From Clostridia bacterium (GTDB lineage Bacteria > Bacillota > Clostridia > Christensenellales > Borkfalkiaceae), in contig JAIDIR010000176.1 in assembly GCA_029052615.1 (NCBI GenBank), forward strand, positions 1-6,779: DNA of 6,779 bases, written 5' to 3'. A program made the translations under genes and the position numbers. This document shows positions 5,470 through 6,779 of the stretch, piece after piece (the first letter of the stretch is position 1; each line of letters starts with the position of its first letter). Under the pieces are notes generated by a model. That model saw nothing but the letters and a program-made list of their open reading frames with translations. It had not been told where the DNA came from and ran no database searches.

Positions 5470-6079
5470 CTTATCAGCACCCGAAATGCAATCTACCTTC
5501 AAGAAATTGCAAAGAGTTTCGCTTATCACGAATATCGTTATGTTCGTGGTTGCGGTGGCGTGCGCGGCAATAGCCATCTGGCTTGTCACCGTTTCGCGCT
5601 ACTACACCGACTGGACGATAATAATGTTTTACGTCCTGCTTGCGTTTATACCCGCGTATATGGTGTTCATTTTCGTATGGGAATTCAAAGTGCGCAAGGG
5701 CTACCGCGAAACCATGCACCGCTACGTTGCGGAGGGCTTTGAAGGCGGCAAGCTTTTGCAGGGCGGAAGCGTTGCTAATCTGGAGCTTTCGATTGCGGGC
5801 GACAACCTCGTGTTGATGCGCGAAGAGCACGGCAAATACGTGCAGTTCAACCTTGCCTCGGTTATGTCCTATTCGAGCGTGTGCGGATATATAGTTAAAT
5901 GTATAAAGGACTACGTTTACGACTATTACTATCTTGCCGCAAAGAGAGGCGAAGTTGAAAGCGCGAAGCTTGTAAACAACGTGCACGGCAAGGCAAAGGA
6001 ATATACCGTCGTGGAGGGCGGCAGCTCCGTCAGGGACAGGGCGAAAAGCTTTTATATAACGCACGGCGTTTTGAATTGA
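5462..6079 (+). CDS. Two-helix membrane protein of unknown family, second of a paralogous pair
   Basis: 205-aa protein with the same plan as its upstream neighbour: a short polar start, transmembrane helices at about residues 20-44 and 51-73, then a soluble domain. It contains EGFEGGKLLQGG, a strand-rich stretch, and a Tyr-rich helix (DYVYDYYYLAAKRGE) followed by the conserved end FYITHGVLN. The paralogue has the equivalent QFLQAYYLVNAQKLN element. The ATG lies inside the upstream gene, with an 8-base overlap (5462-5469), and an AGAGGG lies 11 bases before it, so translation is probably coupled and the two proteins are made together, perhaps as a heteromer. A terminator follows directly. The function is unknown; no catalytic motif is visible. 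Confidence 0.8.
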   Translation: MIDLSAPEMQSTFKKLQRVSLITNIVMFVVAVACAAIAIWLVTVSRYYTDWTIIMFYVLLAFIPAYMVFIFVWEFKVRKGYRETMHRYVAEGFEGGKLLQGGSVANLELSIAGDNLVLMREEHGKYVQFNLASVMSYSSVCGYIVKCIKDYVYDYYYLAAKRGEVESAKLVNNVHGKAKEYTVVEGGSSVRDRAKSFYITHGVLN

Positions 6080-6092
6080 TTAAAGCAAAATT

Positions 6093-6126
6093 AAAGGGGA
6101 CGGCAAAACTTGCCGTCCCCTTTTTT
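6093..6126. terminator. Bidirectional terminator between convergent genes
   Basis: An 11-bp stem (6096-6106 with 6110-6120) with an AAC loop is followed by TTTTTT. AAA before the stem pairs with the first T residues, and read on the minus strand the hairpin is followed by TTTAATTTT. It therefore serves both the membrane-protein pair and the small minus-strand ORF that ends at 6131. Confidence 0.92.
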
Positions 6127-6130
6127 CTAT

Positions 6131-6295
6131 TTAATTATCTACTCTACTTTTCTTTTCCCCGATATATTCGGCGTGGAAGCGCGCCACCTCTTCGGGGTCG
6201 ACCGAAATCTTTTGCAGCGCCCCCGTACACTCGTTGGCGCTTGCACCGCCCTCAAAAACTTCGTTTATAATCTTTTTACTGTTCTTCTTACCCAT
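6131..6295 (-). CDS. Small 54-aa protein of unknown function
   Basis: Minus-strand ORF with ATG at 6293-6295 and TAA at 6131-6133, beginning MGKKNSKKIINEVFEGG and continuing with ANECTGALQKISVDPEEVAR, charged and helix-prone at the end. Codon choice (GAG GGC, GCC AAC GAG, GTC GAC CCC) looks like that of the other GC-rich genes here, whereas the overlapping plus-strand frames read as low-complexity or aromatic-rich shadows. It ends just before a hairpin that works as its terminator. No Shine-Dalgarno sequence is visible; a TATAAT sits 38 bases upstream. There is one cysteine, and no membrane helix or signal peptide. I do not recognise it. Confidence 0.6.
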   Translation of the reverse strand: MGKKNSKKIINEVFEGGASANECTGALQKISVDPEEVARFHAEYIGEKKSRVDN

Positions 6296-6332
6296 ATCAC
6301 TATTTTGCGCACATGGAGTAATTTTATGCTTT

Positions 6333-6338
6333 ATTATA
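6333..6338 (-). promoter_or_regulatory. Candidate -10 box for the 54-aa gene
   Basis: On the minus strand a perfect TATAAT lies at 6338-6333 and overlaps the stop codon of the upstream winged-helix gene. Only a poor -35 (TTATTA at 6361-6356) lies at 17-base spacing. It would give a leader of about 30 bases. The region is AT-rich, so chance is possible. Confidence 0.3.
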
Positions 6339-6750
6339 TTTCGTGTTTAATAATATAATAACGTTTTTTATCTTCTTCCATAATTTTAATGTACCCTTCA
6401 ATTTCCAATTCATATAGCCGCTCTCTTACAACACCTGTTGAATAAGAAGTTTTATTTGCAAGCTCTCTTAACGATATATGTGGGTCACTTTTTAAATTTT
6501 GCAAAATTAATCTTTTGCTTCTTCTCTTATAATACTCCGAAGGATTGTAATCCGCTTTATCTAAATCTGCTATTTTTTCAACATTATTAAAATCTAATTT
6601 ACCGTCGTTCTCTATTAAAATTTCGCGCACTATTAAACGCTGTAATAACTCATTAAAAAATTCAAAATATAAAGGCACCCGTTTAATAGAAGGTTTGAAA
6701 GATATACCATTTTTTAAATAGAAAAATGACTTATAGCTTGGGATTGCCAT
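6334..6750 (-). CDS. Winged helix-turn-helix DNA-binding protein, AT-rich
   Basis: 138-aa protein whose last 60 residues form a winged helix: a first helix around residues 76-87 (KRRSKRLILQNLK), then SLRELANKTSYSTGVVRERLYELE (residues 93-116) as the helix-turn-helix, and a basic wing to the end. The pattern (start of a repeat-prone helix, LRELA, recognition helix with Arg residues, EGYI) resembles MarR/Lrp-type or HTH_24-like domains. The first 70 residues match nothing I know; they may be an effector domain or the remnant of a larger protein. The gene is about 28-30% GC by eye and uses A/T-ending codons, quite unlike its neighbours at 50-58%, which suggests acquisition from elsewhere. No ribosome binding site is visible in the short upstream part; a TATAAT on the minus strand (6768-6763) lies only 13 bases before the ATG. 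It is probably a transcription regulator; target unknown. Confidence 0.65.
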   Translation of the reverse strand: MAIPSYKSFFYLKNGISFKPSIKRVPLYFEFFNELLQRLIVREILIENDGKLDFNNVEKIADLDKADYNPSEYYKRRSKRLILQNLKSDPHISLRELANKTSYSTGVVRERLYELEIEGYIKIMEEDKKRYYIIKHEI

Positions 6751-6779
6751 TTTATAAATTAAATTATATTAATTTTCCT

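Noticed and set aside
6076..6358. Plus-strand ORFs of 64 and 82 codons after the last membrane-protein gene.
   Set aside because: They run through the terminator hairpin and its T run, are rich in Phe, Arg and Pro, and are better explained as the antisense of the 54-aa minus-strand gene.

Overview
The window reads as chromosomal DNA from a low-to-mid GC member of the Bacillota, most likely a spore-forming Clostridia lineage. The evidence is Shine-Dalgarno/sigma-A style promoters (TTGAC-17-TATA type), compact GC-rich intrinsic terminators, a clostridial-type CorA, an FmdB-type zinc ribbon, a lipobox M1 peptidase and a SpoIIQ-like membrane M23 protein with a sigma-F-like promoter. A finer taxonomic placement would be a guess. 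Most genes look about 50-58% GC by eye; the right-hand 450 bases fall to roughly 28-30%.

Layout. The left edge may hold the first codons of a minus-strand gene (1-31). Next come a secreted M1-family metallopeptidase lipoprotein (115-1557) with its terminator, and a CorA-family transporter plus a small FmdB-type zinc-ribbon protein co-transcribed from one strong promoter (1630-2868). A small exported or membrane-anchored protein, possibly YwmB-like, follows (3024-3458); its ribosome binding site lies inside a terminator-like hairpin. Then comes the SpoIIQ-like M23 protein (3554-4228), ended by a strong terminator. The YwmB-like and SpoIIQ-like genes together suggest a sporulation or cell-wall locus.

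From 4229 to 4576 there is a non-coding, mostly AT-rich stretch with two spaced inverted repeats, ending in a near-consensus promoter. This drives a compact transcription unit: a structured leader, a 31-codon ORF (4577-4672) and its own terminator (4717-4757). A second promoter starts in the tail of that terminator and drives two overlapping genes (4795-5469 and 5462-6079). They encode two-helix membrane proteins that are divergent paralogues of each other; I do not recognise the family.

A bidirectional terminator (6093-6126) separates these from two convergent minus-strand genes: a previously easy-to-miss 54-codon ORF (6131-6295) and an AT-rich winged-helix DNA-binding protein (6334-6750) that looks compositionally foreign. 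The strongest candidates for something undescribed are the 31-aa peptide cassette with its leader RNA, the tandem paralogous membrane-protein pair immediately downstream, and the terminator hairpin that overlaps a ribosome binding site at 2991-3023.
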